Shown: positions 15,665 through 23,961 of the stretch, piece after piece | Layout: each line of letters opens with the position of its first letter | Position numbering within the stretch: the first letter of the stretch is position 1 | Source of the DNA: an uncultured Bacilli bacterium | Lineage (GTDB): Bacteria; Bacillota_I; Bacilli_A; RF39; UBA660 | Assembly (NCBI GenBank): GCA_910583945.1 | Contig: CAJTYF010000011.1 | Coordinates: 1 to 46,099, forward strand | Direction of reading: 5' to 3' | DNA: 46,099 nt | Notes under the pieces: generated by a model | The model's input: only the letters and a program-made list of their open reading frames with translations | Told to the model about the DNA's origin: nothing | Database searches by the model: none | Position numbers and translations under genes: made by a program

Positions 15665-17974
15665 CTATTCAGTACGAAGTGCAATAACTGGATCTTTTTT
15701 ACTAGCAATGCGAGCTGGTATAGCTCCACCAATTAAAGTTAAAATTAAACTCACTACAATTAAAATCAGTGCATGAATTGGATTTAATACCGCTACATTC
15801 TTTAAATCAGTTAAATTATAAAGTAACTGATTAACAGGTATTAATAAAAGTTCTGTGATAATTATTCCAAGTAAACCAGATGACATGCCAATAATAAACG
15901 TTTCAGCATTAAACACTCTTGAAATATCCTTCTTTCTTGCTCCTAAACTTCTTAAAATTCCAATTTCTTTCGTTCTTTCTAAAACGGAAATATACATAAT
16001 AATACCAATCATAATGGATGAAACAATCAAACTAATAGCACTAAAAGCTACTAAAACAATCGTAATCGCATCCATAATACTTCCTGATAAAGATGAAATC
16101 ATATCGGCTTGATCTGTATACACAATTTGATCTTCAATGTTCTTTCCTTCATTATATTGATCTAATTTTTTAATTAACTCTTCTTTAGAATTAAAATCTC
16201 TTGGGAAAACTTGAATCATGTAAGGAACCGCTTCATCCCCTAAATAAGCAAGCATTTGTTTTTTAGCCTCTTTCCCATCTTCACTAGTCACATCAAATAC
16301 CTCTCCATTTAACACATTATAATCATGATTTTTCTGAAACTCTACAATTTTTGACTGTTTATTCTTATCAATAGCATAATCTAATAAAGCCTCAGTATAA
16401 GTAAGAGCGGAACTTTGGACAAAAGATGGAAAATCTTCTTTAAGTCGAATAATTCCAACTACTTTTAAAGTTAACGTCTCTTTACTTTCATAAGCTTTTT
16501 CTAAATTCTGATTCATTGTAAAATAATTTCCTACTTTTGAATAATAATCATCATTAAAAACTAATTTTATTTCTCGATTTAAAATCGTATCAAAATCTAT
16601 ATTCTCTTTCGTTTTATCTAAACCTAAAGCCTCAATAATACTATCTGTAACATGATTTTTACTATCAACAATTAATAATAACTCTTCTTTTTCTTTGGCA
16701 TCATGCCCAGCCAAAATATCATATTTTTCTTCTACCACACTTTTTGTATCTTTACTTAATGTTTTAGGAATAGTCCCCATCATATTTCCGATAGTTAATA
16801 ATTTCACTTTTCCATCAATCTTATTCATTAAATTCAGATTCGTATAGCGATTATATGAAATACCACTGACGATAGAACTATCAATTCCTTCTAAATATTT
16901 TATATAATCATTCGTAATATTATTTTTATGTGTAACTTGCTCTTCCATACTTTTTTCAGGAATAATATAGTTAAATGTTGGATAATCTTCTTCTGTTGTT
17001 TTAACACTATTTTGCATTTCTTCCATTTGTTCTTCATCTAGATTCATACTCTGTTCACTAATAATAATTGGTAAAGAAGACAATGTATTTCTTTCAAAAA
17101 TATCAATTTGTTTATCAAAACCATTCGATAAACTTAAAATTGTGGCAATCCCAATAATTCCTATGCTACTTGCAAAAGCCGTAAGTAATGTTCTTCCCTT
17201 TTTCGTTTTAATATTATTTAAACTAAGCTTTAAAGCAGAGACAAAAGACATAGATGTTTTTTTAATCTTGGTTTTATCTTTAACTTCCTCATCTTTTTTA
17301 ATTGGATTAGAATCACTAATTAATTCGCCATCTTTCATTTCAATGATACGATTAGCATAATCATTAGCAAGATCAGGATTATGCGTAACCATAATCACTA
17401 ATTTATCTTTCGCAATTTCTGTAATAAGTTCCATAATCTGAACACTCGTTTTTGTATCCAGTGCCCCAGTTGGTTCATCCGCCAAAATAATATCAGGATC
17501 ATTAGCTAAGGCTCTCGCAATTGCCACTCTTTGCATTTGTCCACCTGATAATTGATTGGGTTTCTTATGAATATGATCTTTTAACCCTACTTTTTTTAAA
17601 ACCTCAATGGCTTTCTTTCGTCTTTTTTTAGCATTCACTCCACTTAAAGTCATACCCATTTCCACATTCGCAAGTATACTAATATGGCTAATCAAATTAT
17701 AACTTTGAAAAATGAAACCAATACAATTATTACGATAAGCATCCCAATTTTGATCTTTAAACTTTTTTGTAGAGCAATCATTAATAATTAAATCGCCACT
17801 ATCATAACGATCTAACCCCCCAATAATATTTAAAAGCGTCGTTTTTCCACTACCACTTGGGCCTAAAATCGCCACAAATTCATTTTTACGAAACTTTAAA
17901 TCTATCCCTTTTAAAGCTTCTTGTTTAAAATCACCTGTAACATAACTTTTTTTAATTTTATTTAATTCTAACAT
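15665..17974 (-). CDS. MacB/FtsX-type ABC transporter, ATPase fused to permease
   Basis: 769 residues. The ATPase (1-225) has Walker A GPSGSGKT (38-45), signature LSGGQ (142-146) and Walker B IILADE (162-167), with ADEPTGALD typical of the LolD/MacB group. A charged linker follows (about 225-250), then the first membrane span (LLTAFASSIGIIGIATILSL, about 260-285), a large extracytoplasmic domain (about 290-640) and three C-terminal spans with the FtsX signature region (ERTKEIGILRSLGARKKDIS). The fusion order ATPase-permease is common in gut Firmicutes. This family works by mechanotransmission: peptide or lipid extrusion, or envelope signalling. It is monocistronic with its own promoter and terminator. 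Substrate unknown. Confidence 0.92.
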   Translation of the reverse strand: MLELNKIKKSYVTGDFKQEALKGIDLKFRKNEFVAILGPSGSGKTTLLNIIGGLDRYDSGDLIINDCSTKKFKDQNWDAYRNNCIGFIFQSYNLISHISILANVEMGMTLSGVNAKKRRKKAIEVLKKVGLKDHIHKKPNQLSGGQMQRVAIARALANDPDIILADEPTGALDTKTSVQIMELITEIAKDKLVIMVTHNPDLANDYANRIIEMKDGELISDSNPIKKDEEVKDKTKIKKTSMSFVSALKLSLNNIKTKKGRTLLTAFASSIGIIGIATILSLSNGFDKQIDIFERNTLSSLPIIISEQSMNLDEEQMEEMQNSVKTTEEDYPTFNYIIPEKSMEEQVTHKNNITNDYIKYLEGIDSSIVSGISYNRYTNLNLMNKIDGKVKLLTIGNMMGTIPKTLSKDTKSVVEEKYDILAGHDAKEKEELLLIVDSKNHVTDSIIEALGLDKTKENIDFDTILNREIKLVFNDDYYSKVGNYFTMNQNLEKAYESKETLTLKVVGIIRLKEDFPSFVQSSALTYTEALLDYAIDKNKQSKIVEFQKNHDYNVLNGEVFDVTSEDGKEAKKQMLAYLGDEAVPYMIQVFPRDFNSKEELIKKLDQYNEGKNIEDQIVYTDQADMISSLSGSIMDAITIVLVAFSAISLIVSSIMIGIIMYISVLERTKEIGILRSLGARKKDISRVFNAETFIIGMSSGLLGIIITELLLIPVNQLLYNLTDLKNVAVLNPIHALILIVVSLILTLIGGAIPARIASKKDPVIALRTE

Positions 17975-18014
17975 TTTCTCTCCATTCTAAGCACAATTCT
18001 ATGCGACCTCACCT

Positions 18015-18043
18015 AATATATACCTTTTAAATTCAAATGTAAA
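18015..18043 (-). promoter_or_regulatory. Promoter of the ABC transporter gene
   Basis: TTTACA (18038-18043), 17-bp spacer, TATATT (18015-18020), 41 bp before the ATG; GGAGAG precedes the start. Confidence 0.55.
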
Positions 18044-18124
18044 GAAAAAATCTTTGAAAATTGCAAGCCTTTTAAAAAAATTAAAAGAATAATCAATAGT
18101 TAGAATCTTCATATTTTAAATAGT

Positions 18125-19278
18125 TCACCCAATTAAAAATCTTGCCCATACACCATAAGTTCCAGTCGCAAAATATTGATCAGAATAGGATTTCACATGA
18201 ATACTAGCAAAACCTTTTGTACTAGAAACATCTTTTAACCAATAATGAAATCTAATTGTTCCATAACTATTAATAAACTCTGGTTTTAATTGAAAAAGAG
18301 TATTGGCGATTATCAATACCTGTATCAAAGCCACTACTACTCCAGACAGTTATCCCATGGACGTTGGCTTCACTCATTAAATCCATTTTTCTAGAAGACC
18401 ATTCCCATCTATCAGAACCACCATTTCATAAACCCCCACTTTGATTCACATTTGTTTCACTCACTCGATTAGTTAACACATTTCTATACTCTAGAATATG
18501 GCTTCCAAAAACTTTTCCTATTGTTCCATCACTTGCCATTAAATTAGGTAAAGTTTCTGTTGCCATTCGGCTACCTACATAGCCTCCTTCTGAAGTATCT
18601 GTTTCGTTTATTCCCAAATTCATCAAAGGTTTTACAGGTATAATTGTGGCATGATGTTTAATGAATTGCGTATCTCCACTATACAAATAATTATCAAGAT
18701 CGGCAATCAGCCATATTACGCCATTAGCATTAATATAATTGCCAACATAGATATCATCAAATCTTCCATTACTTATCATTTCATATAAACTTCCATCTGT
18801 ATAATAACTGGTTATATCCTTTCCTCTATAAGTGTTTCTTCTTTTCGTTTTTCCTTCTTCTATTAGAGCTTTTTTGTTCTGCCTCCGTAATTCCATTAGT
18901 CGTAAAAGTTATTATACATTTTGCTTATTCACTTACATTATCTAAAACTAAATTCCAAGCATTATAATCCCACTTACCCGTTGTACTATTGGTACAGTCA
19001 ATTTGGGTTTTATATATTCCACGTTCTGGAATCATTTCTTTTTTCTCTCCATCTACAACAACACTTAACATTTTAATATCGTAGCCAAAATCTGGAATTC
19101 TTCCCTTTAATACATTAAAACTTTTCTTTTCTTCATAAAAAGCATAGGTTTTGTATAAAAGAATACTTACAATTAATAAAAAAATTCCTATTATTGACTC
19201 TATTATTATTTGATTTCTTTTCTTATTTTTATTAAAATTTTTTAAACTTTTTTCTTTCTTTTTATATGGTTTAAACAT
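18125..19278 (-). pseudogene. Decayed membrane-anchored surface protein gene
   Basis: One gene of about 385 codons broken at least four times. The N-terminus (from 19278) has a basic tail and one span (IIIESIIGIFLLIVSILLYK), then a domain ending WNLVLDNVSE and TAA at about 18925. Reading continues AKCIITFTTNGITEAEQ, shifts frame in an A run near 18872, and gives DITSYYTDGSLYEMISNGRF, DDIYVGNYI and SHILEYRNVL. A TGA interrupts at about 18426 after NQSGGL, followed in frame by NGGSDRWEWSSRKMDLMSEA. A last shift near 18305 leads to FHYWLKDVSSTKGFASIHVK and the end VWARFLIG. The block pattern (FDDIYVGNYI, EWSSRKMDLMSE, FLIG end) is known from uncharacterised Firmicutes cell-surface proteins. Confidence 0.75.
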
Positions 19279-19488
19279 GTTCCACTAAACCTTTCCATTA
19301 TCCTACATATCCTATTTACATATACCCTACCATTAATTCAATTATATCTTCATTAGCATAGCAACATCAAATTATACTATTTACATCTAGCTTTAAATTA
19401 ACACATTAAAGTTTAAAAAATGTCAAAAAAAGAGATTTAAAATTTATAAAGAATAAAACAAATGATATAATAATTTCAAGGTGATAAA

Positions 19489-20445
19489 ATGATAAAAAAA
19501 ACGATGTCGATTGAAAATAAAATAAATATACCTAAAGTATCTTCTGAGCAAATAAGTTCAATTAATACCCAAGCACCAGAAATTAATATAAATAATTTGA
19601 ATGTAGAAGAAACAGAAATAGAAACGGTTCCATTAACATTAAGTGGTGCTATAACCTCTTTTCCTTTAAAAAATAATGAAATTGATTTTTCACGAATCGC
19701 TTATGCTCCAGAAGCTGTCCAAAATAAGAACTTTATAAATGAAGACTCCATTCAAAAAGAAAACTGGAATGAAAATCTAAGTTTTCAAATAGGAAATAAC
19801 AATATTATTTCCATTTATAATGGAAATACACTACTTGGATTTACAGATTCATTAGGAATAGAACCTCTAGTTAATCATACAGTTTTAACCCCTATCAATA
19901 CTAATCAGATTATAAGTGGAAATTATTCCGCACAGGAAACCGATTTAGAAAGTTTCAAAAATGATTTGAATATCCAACCAGGAGAACATCGTACATCGGG
20001 AAATACAACCTATAATATTACGCCATCAGAACTAAATCAATTAACTTATGTAGTAGAAGCTGAAAGTAATGGAACATTTGAAGATGCTTTAGCAACAATA
20101 TCCGTCATTGCAAATCGTATGGAAGATCCAAGATTCAAAAAAAATAACTATCAATCCTTAGTAGACATTGTTTCACAAGAAGGACAATTTGCAGTTTGGA
20201 ATGAAACTAGAGCTTCTAATTATAATGCAGAAACAGGAAATCCAGAAGTATTAAAAGCGATTCAAGCTTGTCTTTATGGTGGTTTAAGAAACAATGATTA
20301 TGTAGAATTTAAAGCAAGAACTGCAACAGGCAACGACAAGGTCCAAATTAGTCCAAATGGCAATAAATACCACAACTTAGCGGTAAGTTTAGACAGAAAG
20401 GCTAATACGATTTCAAATATAGATGCAAACATCAACCCACAATAA
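19489..20445 (+). CDS. SleB/Hydrolase_2-type cell wall hydrolase-like protein
   Basis: 318 residues. The C-terminal 140 residues carry the SleB hydrolase pattern: LTYVVEAESNGTFEDALATI (catalytic-type Glu at about 190-192), SVIANRMEDPRF and the Gln/Trp segment VSQEGQFAVWNE. The family cleaves peptidoglycan, usually in spore germination. The first 180 residues are Asn/Ile/Glu-rich and show no recognisable domain. There is no signal peptide, so export must be by another route, or the protein acts on lysis. AAGGTG lies 6 nt before the ATG and a TATAAT-like box about 25 nt upstream. Single-gene unit. Confidence 0.8.
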   Translation: MIKKTMSIENKINIPKVSSEQISSINTQAPEININNLNVEETEIETVPLTLSGAITSFPLKNNEIDFSRIAYAPEAVQNKNFINEDSIQKENWNENLSFQIGNNNIISIYNGNTLLGFTDSLGIEPLVNHTVLTPINTNQIISGNYSAQETDLESFKNDLNIQPGEHRTSGNTTYNITPSELNQLTYVVEAESNGTFEDALATISVIANRMEDPRFKKNNYQSLVDIVSQEGQFAVWNETRASNYNAETGNPEVLKAIQACLYGGLRNNDYVEFKARTATGNDKVQISPNGNKYHNLAVSLDRKANTISNIDANINPQ

Positions 20446-20515
20446 ATAGCATACTCTGGGTTATTCGCCAAGAAAGAAAAAAAACAAAAACATATAATAT
20501 CAAAGGTGACATTAT

Positions 20516-21013
20516 ATGTTTTTATTATTAAACGCTTTTATTGCAAGTCTTGATGGTTTCATTATTGGTTCCATCTTAAGATTTTCAAATATAAAACTTT
20601 CCAAAACAAATTTCTTAGCTATTTTTTTAGGAAACACACTTGTCTATACATTTTCATTATTTATTTATCTAAAATTTAATATGACTTTCATGACAAAAAC
20701 CATTTCCACACTTCTCTATCTTTTCTTAGCCTTTCATTCCTTAAAAGAAGAAGAAAAAAATTATGAAGGTGAACTTAAACTAAAAGATTACTTCCTTCTA
20801 ACCTTATCGCATTCTTTAGATGGAACACTTGTCTCTTTAAATTTTGCTTACTCTTATAATATATATTATATTGTCTTTATTTTTAGTACCTTTGCCATTC
20901 TATTATTATATATAGGTTATACTTTCTTTAAAAGAATTAAAAATTCAAATAAAAACAAATACATCTCTTTTTCTCTCTTTTTACTATTAGCGATTATAAA
21001 TTATTTTCTTTAA
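20516..21013 (+). CDS. YtaF/MntP-like integral membrane protein
   Basis: 165 residues, about six spans. Two similar halves begin with an Asp-containing span, IASLDGFIIGSI (residue 13 Asp) and LSHSLDGTLVSLNFAY, as in the MntP manganese exporter and the sporulation protein YtaF. The fold is pseudo-symmetric with a charged loop near residue 80 (LKEEEKNYEG). AAAGGTG precedes the ATG. It overlaps the convergent dus gene by 20 bp. Metal export is a family-level guess; YtaF's own role is not well defined. Confidence 0.7.
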   Translation: MFLLLNAFIASLDGFIIGSILRFSNIKLSKTNFLAIFLGNTLVYTFSLFIYLKFNMTFMTKTISTLLYLFLAFHSLKEEEKNYEGELKLKDYFLLTLSHSLDGTLVSLNFAYSYNIYYIVFIFSTFAILLLYIGYTFFKRIKNSNKNKYISFSLFLLLAIINYFL

Positions 21014-21983
21014 GATATGTAGAATAATCGTCTAAAACTTGTTGTAATTCAGATTCAGTTTTGGTTTGACAGACCAATTGTTTTATTTCTTTATTTTTAG
21101 GCATTCCTTTCAAATAATATAAAATATTGGTTCTAATTTCTAATAAAGCAACCTTTTCATTTTTATCATTTTTAAGCAATTCAAAATGCTTTTTCATCAT
21201 GTCCACTTTTTCTATATTAGAAACAAAAGAGAAATAATGACCATTTTCTAAATAATCAATACAATTTTTAACGAGCCAGGGATTACCTAAAAGTCCTCTT
21301 CCAATCATCACCGCATCACAGCCAGTTTCAAGAAGCATTTTTTTTGCAAGTTCTGGACTCGTAACATCACCATTACCAATAACAGGTATTGATACACTTT
21401 TTTTAACGTCACGAATAACTTGCCAATCCGCTTTTCCCGAATACCCTTGACTTCTTGTCCGAGCATGAACGCAAATCGCTTTAGCTCCTGCTTCTTCAAT
21501 CACTTTAGCAATTAGGGCCGCATTAATACTTTTTTCATCCCAACCACTTCGAATCTTTACAGTAACGGGTATCTTAACATGATGTACCACTTCTGAAACA
21601 ATTTCTCTTACTTTTGAAGGATTTTTTAAAAGAGCGCTTCCCGCTTGATTTTTTAAAGCAACTTTAGGTACGGGGCAACCCATATTTATATCAATAATAT
21701 CTGGTTTCATCACTTTTTCAACATACAATGCGGCTTTTAAAAAGCTGTCTTTATCACTCCCAAAAATTTGTTGAGCAATCGGTCTTTCCCTTTCATCCAT
21801 TTTAAGCATATCAATCGTTTTTTGGGATTGATAAACCAAAGCTTTATCGCTAACCATTTCCGCATAGATAAGCCCTACGCCCATTTCTTTAATGATTTTT
21901 CGATAACTCGTATTTGAAAAACCAGCCATCGGAGCCATTACAATTTGATTTTTTATCTCAACATTACCAATTTTCCACTTCAT
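20994..21983 (-). CDS. dus: tRNA-dihydrouridine synthase
   Basis: 329 residues, TIM-barrel flavoprotein of the DusB type that reduces uridines in the tRNA D-loop with NADPH. APMAGFSNTSYR at the start, the catalytic Cys103 in DINMGCPVPK, KIRSGWD, ICVHARTRSQGYSGKADW, IGNGDVTS and MIGRGLLGNPWL are all present. The gene is intact. A degraded second copy of part of it lies 0.7 kb upstream, beyond the toxin-antitoxin candidate. The minus-strand transcript could come from the toxin promoter or from within the intergenic stretch; GGTGAAG lies before the ATG. Confidence 0.95.
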   Translation of the reverse strand: MKWKIGNVEIKNQIVMAPMAGFSNTSYRKIIKEMGVGLIYAEMVSDKALVYQSQKTIDMLKMDERERPIAQQIFGSDKDSFLKAALYVEKVMKPDIIDINMGCPVPKVALKNQAGSALLKNPSKVREIVSEVVHHVKIPVTVKIRSGWDEKSINAALIAKVIEEAGAKAICVHARTRSQGYSGKADWQVIRDVKKSVSIPVIGNGDVTSPELAKKMLLETGCDAVMIGRGLLGNPWLVKNCIDYLENGHYFSFVSNIEKVDMMKKHFELLKNDKNEKVALLEIRTNILYYLKGMPKNKEIKQLVCQTKTESELQQVLDDYSTYLKENNL

Positions 21984-22000
21984 AAATCTTCACCTGAACC

Positions 22001-22029
22001 TTGCAAATTATTTCTTTTTATGTTATGAT
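22001..22029 (+). promoter_or_regulatory. Promoter of the antisense-side RNA
   Basis: TTGCAA, 17-bp spacer, TATGAT. It fires away from dus into non-coding sequence. Confidence 0.7.
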
Positions 22030-22035
22030 GTATCT

Positions 22036-22150
22036 GTCAAGGAAACTTGCATAAAATAATAAGGGAACATTCAGTTTCGCTTTGCTGAATGTCTACCCAA
22101 AATAAATTTAGATGGACATTTAAGTCATGGACTTAAGTGTCATTTTTTTA
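22036..22150 (+). ncRNA. Candidate RNA antitoxin
   Basis: A predicted transcript of about 115 nt with three hairpins. The first is CAAG-GAAA-CTTG (22038-22049) with a GNRA loop. The second is ACATTCAG/CTGAATGT (22067-22092), closed by GGG and CCC. The third is the terminator at 22115-22149. It has no useful ORF. Its 3' end is antisense to the end of the opposing small hydrophobic ORF. Its second hairpin shares GGGAA...GTCTACC with the 5' end of that mRNA, and the arm ACATTCAG can pair with CTGAGTGT there. I infer a regulatory RNA that represses the toxin-like mRNA. Confidence 0.6.
22115..22149. terminator. Shared terminator hairpin of the convergent RNAs
   Basis: 12-bp stem GACATTTAAGTC/GACTTAAGTGTC with one T-G pair, followed by seven T on the plus strand. 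The stop codon of the opposing ORF (22140-22142) lies in the stem, so both RNAs end across this hairpin. Confidence 0.8.
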
Positions 22151-22232
22151 TTACTACTATCATAATGATAAGAAGAAATAAAAGGATAGAAACGTATCTT
22201 AGAATTCTTATTATAAAAATTCTTTTTGACAT
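22140..22232 (-). CDS. 30-residue hydrophobic peptide, candidate type I toxin
   Basis: The peptide runs MSKRIFIIRILRY then VSILLFLLIIMIVVIKK: a basic amphipathic start, one membrane span and a Lys-Lys end. Size and layout match membrane-acting type I toxins (Fst/Ldr/TxpA class), although I see no sequence identity to a named one. AGAGGAGG (22243-22250) is a near-perfect ribosome site 10 nt before the ATG. TCTCT just upstream can pair with AGAGA of that site and mask it. The promoter is TTGTAC-17-TATAAT at 22301-22329. Too short for ordinary gene callers. It is encoded convergently with a terminated RNA that overlaps its 3' end. Confidence 0.65.
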   Translation of the reverse strand: MSKRIFIIRILRYVSILLFLLIIMIVVIKK

Positions 22233-22300
22233 TTTTATCAAACCTCCTCTCTATAAGAGATTTGGTAGACACTCAGGCAACTGATATTCCCTTGAAATAC

Positions 22301-22329
22301 ATTATAAAATAAACATTTGTGTTGTACAA
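22301..22329 (-). promoter_or_regulatory. Promoter of the toxin-like mRNA
   Basis: TTGTAC (22324-22329), exactly 17 bp, TATAAT (22301-22306). The leader to the ATG is about 60 nt and begins with the GGGAA...GTCTACC hairpin. Confidence 0.75.
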
Positions 22330-22375
22330 GAGAAATAAAAATATTTATAATCAGTTTTATACTTTCAGCATTAAA

Positions 22376-22560
22376 AATTTATATCAATAATATCTGGTTA
22401 CATCACTTTTTTAAACATACAATGTGGTTTTTAAAAAAATGTCTTTAAAAAATTTATTGATTTCATCCACTTTAAGCATATCAATCATTTTTTGAGATTA
22501 TAGCTTTATCGCTAACCTTCTCCGCATAGATAAGTCTACATCCATTTCTTTAATGATTTT
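22376..22560 (-). pseudogene. Decayed partial copy of dus
   Basis: These 185 bp align with dus 21683-21901: shared TTTATATCAATAATATCTGG, CATACAATG, TTTAAGCATATCAATC, GCTTTATCGCTAACC and CATTTCTTTAATGATTTT, with several substitutions and about 34 bp of deletions. It corresponds to dus codons about 28-100 in the same orientation. The last bases serve as the 3' end and stop codon of pduL. Confidence 0.85.
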
Positions 22561-23137
22561 CCATTCCATTTTTATCATCCTCTACAACCATTTCAACCTC
22601 ATCACCTGAATTTAATAGAAAAGCATTCGCATCATCTCGATCTACATGCAACTCAAAAAAACCATTATCACTAACTTTAACATAGGCATCCAAGATACCA
22701 GACTTTTCCTTCGTCATCTTTATTCGCACCTTTTGATGATTTTTTAAACCTAAAGAGTGAGCTTGATCAAAATTCATGTGTACATGAGGAATTGAAAGAA
22801 TACAAGCATTTTCTAAAGTTATCTCTCCTTTTGGTCCGATAAGCGTAATTTTCTCACTATTCTTTAAATCGCCACTATCTCGAACAGGAGGACGAAGTCC
22901 TAAAAGATACGCATCACTCATTGCCACTTCAACTTGATTATATTCTCGAAAAGGTCCAACAACCCGAGCCTTTAATAGCGTGTCTTTTTTTCCTCTAATA
23001 TTAACAACTTGATGACTCGCAAACTCTCCAATTTGATGTAAATCATATTTTTTAGTTAGCGCCTCATCAAATAATTGATTAAAAACTTCTTTCGTCAAAT
23101 GAACATGACGCTGACTCACTCCAACATTTATTTTCAT
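22550..23137 (-). CDS. pduL: Phosphate propanoyltransferase (PduL type)
   Basis: 195 residues. Zinc-binding His pairs typical of PduL: SQRHVHLT (H11, H13), SIPHVHMNF (H118, H120) and FELHVDRDDANA (H164), with PPVRDSGDL and the tandem beta-barrel repeats. The enzyme swaps CoA for phosphate on acetyl- or propanoyl-CoA, giving the acyl phosphate for ATP synthesis. There is no N-terminal encapsulation peptide and no microcompartment gene nearby, so it is likely a housekeeping acetate-forming enzyme. The final codons (after KNGM) come from the decayed dus copy, which replaced the native end. It overlaps the ASCH gene by 4 bp (ATGA). Confidence 0.93.
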   Translation of the reverse strand: MKINVGVSQRHVHLTKEVFNQLFDEALTKKYDLHQIGEFASHQVVNIRGKKDTLLKARVVGPFREYNQVEVAMSDAYLLGLRPPVRDSGDLKNSEKITLIGPKGEITLENACILSIPHVHMNFDQAHSLGLKNHQKVRIKMTKEKSGILDAYVKVSDNGFFELHVDRDDANAFLLNSGDEVEMVVEDDKNGMENH

Positions 23138-23529
23138 TTCAATTCCCCATCATAATCCCATAAACTTAATTTCCCCTTTATTTCAATCGGTTCTATTTTT
23201 TTTACATTTTCAAGTTTAAAAGCATAGCCTTCCCATTCTTGATGTTTAATAATACTATGATAAACATAAGGATTTTCAATTTCTAATTGCTTTCTAAAAT
23301 CAATATCAACAGAAAGACAATCTGTTAAAGAACATTTGGCTATAATACACCCTTTTGGATAATCTAAATTTAATTTTTTATATCTTTCCATTGCCTTTTT
23401 ATCAACGCCTAAACCAGCATGAATATATAATTCGCCACGATATTTCGTTCTCCAAGTTCTAAATTCATACTGTTTCATTCCTTCCGCAATTAAAGTAGCA
23501 AAAGGTTGCTTAATAGTAATCACTTTCAT
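23134..23529 (-). CDS. ASCH-domain protein
   Basis: 131 residues from the ATG at 23529, since GGAG lies 8 nt upstream; an in-frame GTG at 23538 is less well placed. The start MKVITIKQPFATLIAEGMKQ and YEFRTWRTKYRGELYIHAG are the classic ASCH beta-barrel signature (IKQPyA..i..G.K..E.R.w...yRG.l.Ih.g). Members bind RNA or act as nucleotide amidohydrolases. It is first in an operon with pduL, a pairing with no obvious metabolic logic. Confidence 0.85.
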   Translation of the reverse strand: MKVITIKQPFATLIAEGMKQYEFRTWRTKYRGELYIHAGLGVDKKAMERYKKLNLDYPKGCIIAKCSLTDCLSVDIDFRKQLEIENPYVYHSIIKHQEWEGYAFKLENVKKIEPIEIKGKLSLWDYDGELK

Positions 23530-23598
23530 TAAAATCACTCCAATTTACCAGTATTATAACATAAAATTTGACGCATAATAAATTTAGGAGGAAAACAA

Positions 23599-23799
23599 AT
23601 GAAAAATAAAAATTGCGGCGATTGTAAAGATTCTAAACAAGGAAAAGCCTACATTGATTCTGAGACAGGTTTACTTTGCGTCGAAATAGTAGAAAAATAT
23701 GAAAAACCAAAAAATAAAAATACTTTAGTTCCGTTTATTTGTACAACTTGTGGTACAGTAAATTGGAAATGTATTAATCCAGATGAAAAAGAAAATTAG
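23599..23799 (+). CDS. Small Cys-rich zinc-ribbon-like protein
   Basis: 66 residues with C-x2-C pairs in NCGDCKDSKQ and FICTTCGTVNWKC, a probable zinc site, and an otherwise polar Lys-rich sequence. TAGGAGG lies 7 nt before the ATG, the strongest site in the area. It is divergent from the ASCH/pduL operon and ends at its own terminator. Function unknown; rubredoxin-like electron transfer or nucleic-acid binding would both fit the fold. Confidence 0.7.
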   Translation: MKNKNCGDCKDSKQGKAYIDSETGLLCVEIVEKYEKPKNKNTLVPFICTTCGTVNWKCINPDEKEN

Positions 23800-23835
23800 T
23801 ATTTTATCAATTTTATAAAAGTAAGAAAGAAAAGA

Positions 23836-23881
23836 AAAAATTGGAGCGTCAAAATAAAGAAAAGAACTTCCAATTTTTTTT
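23836..23881 (+). terminator. Terminator after the zinc-ribbon protein gene
   Basis: AATTGGA (23839-23845) pairs with TCCAATT (23869-23875) across a 23-nt loop, followed by a long T run. Confidence 0.55.
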
Positions 23882-23961
23882 AATGGAGGATTTAAAAAGA
23901 AAAATCAGTGATTTGTTTTCTAAAACAGGGTTTGATACACTACACCTTCAAGGAGAGCTCA

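Noticed and set aside
18426..18428. In-frame TGA between well-conserved blocks, as if TGA coded for Trp
   Set aside because: TGA ends other genes in the window (for example at 12093 and 22140) and TGG is used for Trp throughout. The same gene also carries a TAA and frameshifts, so it is a pseudogene under the standard code.
22063..22098. GTCTACC hairpin as a purine riboswitch
   Set aside because: It resembles the purine J2/3 string only superficially. The P1/P3 elements and GTAAAT...GACTATG strings are missing, and no plus-strand gene follows.
22188..22306. Plus-strand ORF of about 39 codons through the toxin region
   Set aside because: No ribosome site, preceded by a strong terminator, and rich in shadow codons of the opposing peptide.
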